Source of the DNA: Melastoma dodecandrum
Taxonomy: Eukaryota; Streptophyta; Magnoliopsida; Myrtales; Melastomataceae
Direction of reading: 5' to 3'
DNA length: 64,000 nt
NCBI GenBank assembly: GCA_029817715.1
Contig: JARUPY010000398.1
Span: 2,418,001-2,482,000 of the forward strand
The translations under genes were made by a program, and so were the position numbers. Shown here piece after piece: positions 61,727 through 64,000 of this stretch. The notes under the pieces are model-generated. The model saw only the letters and a program-made list of their open reading frames with translations, was not told the origin of the DNA and ran no database searches. Each line of letters starts with the position of its first letter. Position 1 is the stretch's first letter.

Positions 61727-61975
61727 ATGTCTTGGCTTGAATACCACGTCGAATGGACGACCGAAGACGGGCGCGAGTGCCACGCTCAACTGCCGACCCT
61801 GCGCGCGGCGCGCATGAAGGCTCGGCGCGAAAGCGATCGAGACACCTCTACGGGCGCTGCCGACGTCATGGTCTACGAGAATGCGGGGCCGAGTGCTGAG
61901 TATCGGCTGACATCGGTCGGATGCGTCTCTTACTGGAACGGCGCGCAGTCAAGCGTCGAAGGACGAGTGTCATAA
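61727..61975 (+). CDS. Hypothetical island protein
   Basis: An 82-residue protein. MSWLEYHVEWTTEDGRECHAQLPTLRAARMKAR, then VMVYENAGPSAEYRLTSVG: an alternating pattern that looks like a small alpha/beta fold. No family recognised. ATG 61727 follows AAGGGG. Confidence 0.5.
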   Translation: MSWLEYHVEWTTEDGRECHAQLPTLRAARMKARRESDRDTSTGAADVMVYENAGPSAEYRLTSVGCVSYWNGAQSSVEGRVS

Positions 61976-62023
61976 GACCGAACCGCGTGCGCGCGCTCCC
62001 CGCAGTGAAGAAGGAGGGATGAG

Positions 62024-62332
62024 GTGGAGACGATGATAGAGCGCGTGGCGCGGGCGGTAAGAACCTACGGCGTCCGCGTATGGGGCCAGCCAGACAGGTA
62101 CGCAGTGATCGGACCAGACGGCTTCGACAAGCCTCTCACGGGCATGTTGGAGCACGCGGAGGCGATGGCTGAGGCGGATCGGTTGAACGCCCGTGCTGCC
62201 ATCGCCGCAATGCGCGAGCCGACGCGTGACATGGTGTGGGCGCATGAGATGCCGAACATCGGCCCCGACGAAATCGCCGAATGCTACCAAGCCATGATCG
62301 ACGAAGCCCTACGCGAGGAGACTGCGCCATGA
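62024..62332 (+). CDS. Hypothetical phage/island protein
   Basis: A 102-residue acidic helical protein starting at GTG 62024, 7 bases after a strong GGAGG site (62012-62016). IERVARAVRTYGVRVWGQPDRYAVI and AAIAAMREPTRDMVWAHEMPN resemble short, unnamed proteins of alphaproteobacterial prophages. It overlaps the next gene by ATGA. Confidence 0.6.
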   Translation: METMIERVARAVRTYGVRVWGQPDRYAVIGPDGFDKPLTGMLEHAEAMAEADRLNARAAIAAMREPTRDMVWAHEMPNIGPDEIAECYQAMIDEALREETAP

Positions 62333-62775
62333 CGCACGATAGAGAACGACGTTGGTGGGTTTCTGACTTCATCCTGCCGGACGGCGGTCGCTCCTTTTCC
62401 GAAGTCTGGGGCACGGAAACAGAAGCGCGATCCATCGCCGATCAACGTGGGTTTGGGCCGCCGCGCAAGAAGACGGGCCGCATGAAGGAGTTTCGGCCTT
62501 CCGTGCTCGCGCGGCTCGAAAACGGATTGGCGCGGCCGGACGTGTTCCATTCCATCTGCTACGTGGGTTTCCTTGCGGCGAGAAGCGGCGTGGTCGCAGC
62601 TGAAGAGCTTGTGCGCGACGGCAGCGCGCTTCACGAGTTGTCGCATTACTTGCAATGCGGCGGCAAAATCAAAGGCGGAACGCAGGAAGAGCACACGATG
62701 GCGGCCACAAGGCATTTGGAGGAAATTACTCCAGGCGTGCCGCCGCTTTATGTTGAACTGGATCTACCAGCATGA
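62329..62775 (+). CDS. Hypothetical island protein
   Basis: A 148-residue protein with no recognised family. WWVSDFILPDGGRSFSEVWGTETEARSIADQRG near the start may be an interaction domain; the later part is helical (LHELSHYLQCGG has His/Glu/His residues, HELSH, which resembles a metallopeptidase zinc motif but is too isolated to call). Overlaps neighbours by ATGA on both sides. Confidence 0.5.
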   Translation: MTHDRERRWWVSDFILPDGGRSFSEVWGTETEARSIADQRGFGPPRKKTGRMKEFRPSVLARLENGLARPDVFHSICYVGFLAARSGVVAAEELVRDGSALHELSHYLQCGGKIKGGTQEEHTMAATRHLEEITPGVPPLYVELDLPA

Positions 62776-63071
62776 CCCGAGACGAGCTGAGAGAGACGAT
62801 CGCGCGGGCGATCTCAGGTGCGCCCTTCCCATCGAACGCGTCCAAGCGGAAGGCCGACGCCGTCCTCTCCGCCATAGCGGGCGCGGGGATGGCGGTGGTG
62901 GAGCGGACAGCCAGCATCAAGGTCCTCGCCCACGGATGGGCAGCCATCAACCTTGGGCGGTCGCGACCGGTGGATATGGCGCCAGGGCCAGCGCTTCGGG
63001 AGGCGTGGCCGGCCATGGTCGCCGCCGCCGACCTCGCGCGCGAGCCCGCCCCCGAAAGCGCGGGCCGCTGA
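62772..63071 (+). CDS. Hypothetical phage/island protein
   Basis: A 99-residue protein. TRDELRETIARAISGAPFPSNASKRKADAVLSAI is a common beginning of small prophage proteins in this group; the rest is Ala/Pro-rich. No function known. Overlaps the gene before it by ATGA. The 137 bases after it show no feature. Confidence 0.55.
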   Translation: MTRDELRETIARAISGAPFPSNASKRKADAVLSAIAGAGMAVVERTASIKVLAHGWAAINLGRSRPVDMAPGPALREAWPAMVAAADLAREPAPESAGR

Positions 63072-63208
63072 TCCTAAGCCCGCGCCATGCTTCTACGCCA
63101 CCTTCTCACTCTCCATCAACAACGATGCGAGTGCGCGTAGGACTTCAGCAAATGTCGGGTCCGCGCAATCCGCCGCCGCATATTGAAGCGCAATGTACAG
63201 GGTCTGCA

Positions 63209-63739
63209 ATGAACTATCTGGCACCATGGCGCCAAGTCTCCATCTTGAGGAGACAAGGACATGCATTTGTGGGGATGGTCGCGCTACTCATGGGAGGTTG
63301 CGTCGAACAACCTGCGATAGCGCAGGGCACCCCGTACGCTCTGCCGAACACGGTCATGACGCCTGGCGAGGTCGATCCGGCCGTCAACCTCGACGCGATC
63401 TGCAACGGCACGACGAAGACCCGACGCCCGCGCACCACGGCGATCTGCGATCGGGTCTTCGCCGCCTACGGCCTTCCACCTGCCGACCGATATCACTACG
63501 AATGCGACCACCTCGTCCCCGTCGCTCTTGGGGGCGCATCCACCGCGGCGAACCTCTGGCCGCAGCCGAACGAGGAGGCAAAGCTGAAGGATCGGCTCGA
63601 AGTCGAGATGCAGAGGCGCGCGTGCGTGGCCTACAGGACGCTCACACCGGCCGACGCGGCGGCAGTCCTGAGGCAGGAACAGGCTGAGATCGCGGACGAC
63701 TGGACGGCGGCTTATAGGCGGTACCTAAGCTCGCATTAG
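63209..63739 (+). CDS. Lipoprotein with HNH nuclease-like domain
   Basis: A 176-residue protein. The N-terminus ends in a lipobox-like ALLMGGC (Cys about residue 32), so export is likely. The C-terminal half holds an HNH-type region: YECDHLVPVALGGASTAANLWPQ with the DH pair and the later Asn, then NEEAKLKDRLE. HNH proteins of this pattern are metal-dependent nucleases, and a surface- or periplasm-directed one could act on incoming DNA; that is inference. ATG 63209; the longer open frame from 62573 is a shadow. Confidence 0.62.
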   Translation: MNYLAPWRQVSILRRQGHAFVGMVALLMGGCVEQPAIAQGTPYALPNTVMTPGEVDPAVNLDAICNGTTKTRRPRTTAICDRVFAAYGLPPADRYHYECDHLVPVALGGASTAANLWPQPNEEAKLKDRLEVEMQRRACVAYRTLTPADAAAVLRQEQAEIADDWTAAYRRYLSSH

Positions 63740-63748
63740 GAGGACGGG

Positions 63749-63916
63749 ATGCGACGTCGCTACATGCTCCATGCGCTCGCGAACTTCGCAATGGTGCCAC
63801 TGATGCTTGAGGGCGGGCTTGTGGGCTGGGGGTTCGGCAATCTCTGGGTTGCCATCGCGTGCGGATCGGCAGGCAGCCTTTCCTTCGTCATGGGCATATG
63901 GGCGCTGTGCCAGTGA
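63749..63916 (+). CDS. Small membrane protein (55 residues)
   Basis: Two hydrophobic segments (ANFAMVPLMLEGGLVGWGFG and WVAIACGSAGSLSFVMGIWALC) after an Arg-rich start. ATG 63749 follows AGGAGG at 63738-63743, a perfect ribosome site. No family is recognised; phage-type small membrane protein is a fair guess. Confidence 0.5.
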   Translation: MRRRYMLHALANFAMVPLMLEGGLVGWGFGNLWVAIACGSAGSLSFVMGIWALCQ

Positions 63917-63923
63917 CGCGCCC

Positions 63924-64000
63924 GTGACCGACGCCGCCTTCCTCGACCACTGCGAGGCCGCCGCCGACAGCCGCCTCTGCCAGCTCGCCCCACGCGTCTC
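63924..64000 (+). CDS. Start of a further gene, cut by the window end
   Basis: An open frame from GTG 63924 (VTDAAFLDHCEAAADSRLCQLAPRV) that runs off the end. The start lies 7 bases after the previous stop, so it could be the next gene of the same run. Only 25 residues are visible. Confidence 0.35.
   Translation, partial: MTDAAFLDHCEAAADSRLCQLAPRV

Noticed and set aside
62641..62676. HELSH in the 148-residue island protein as a zinc peptidase site
   Set aside because: No further ligand region or peptidase fold; five residues alone can occur by chance.
62573..63208. Long frame in front of the HNH lipoprotein
   Set aside because: It overlaps the coupled genes at 62329-63071 in another frame and has shadow-type composition.

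Overview
The window is high-GC DNA from an alphaproteobacterium, most likely of the order Hyphomicrobiales (Rhizobiales). The evidence is the set of alphaproteobacterial markers: fdsA-fdsD, a mitofilin-like gene next to hemY, a DUF1134/EipA gene, a DUF1674 (SDHAF4-like) gene, the yraN-rsmI / LpoA-like divergon, a GCG_CRPN protein and an Irr-like iron box. Genus cannot be fixed from this stretch; methylotroph-like traits (NAD-formate dehydrogenase, PQQ dehydrogenase) would fit the Methylobacteriaceae/Beijerinckiaceae neighbourhood, but that is inference.

Bases 1-54120 are ordinary chromosome, tightly packed. In order: formate dehydrogenase tail (fdsA, fdsD); a PIN-like pair; a large DUF429-like/AAA ATPase fusion; a PQQ dehydrogenase; an NRAMP-like transporter; a SOUL protein; yraN-rsmI diverging from an LpoA-like lipoprotein; rpmI-rplT behind a structured leader; an MFS carrier; Uma2 and ruvB separated by a triplicated 20-bp repeat; carbonic anhydrase; mic60-hemY; cysQ; a DUF1134 gene; a coiled-coil gene broken by an in-frame TAG; bfd and bfr facing each other; a cytochrome P450; YihY; CsbD; a pabB-pabA-pabC operon in which pabA carries a 7-bp duplication near its 3' end; an aldo/keto reductase; NDH-2; an eight-gene Mrp/Mnh-type antiporter operon without the large MnhA module and with one extra gene; the lutABC lactate-oxidation operon; PsiE; a CPA2 antiporter; a bestrophin; glucokinase; ptsN; a YyaL-type thioredoxin-domain protein; and an aldo/keto reductase-glycosyltransferase-GMC oxidoreductase operon.

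From 54121 onward the character changes. A BrnT/BrnA pair is followed at 55089-55137 by the 3' portion of a tRNA with a CAU anticodon (tRNA-Ile2-like) on the minus strand. It stops abruptly in the anticodon stem, as expected for the scar of a tRNA-targeting integrative element. To its right lies a phage- or island-like region of small, unannotatable genes joined by ATGA overlaps, with a GIY-YIG protein, a radical SAM gene, a ribbon-helix-helix regulator with its operator array and an HNH lipoprotein; it runs off the window end.

Inside that island sits the most striking object of the window: a complete 4193-bp IS1-type transposon (55943-60135) with 19-bp perfect terminal inverted repeats and an 8-bp target duplication. 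It splits the radical SAM gene exactly; removing it and one target copy restores a 300-codon reading frame. Unlike a normal IS1 element it carries a passenger load: a membrane/coiled-coil protein, an XRE-ImmA/IrrE regulator-protease with an unknown overlapping partner, a small basic protein and another unknown, with a 9-bp palindromic operator candidate upstream of the protease-partner operon.
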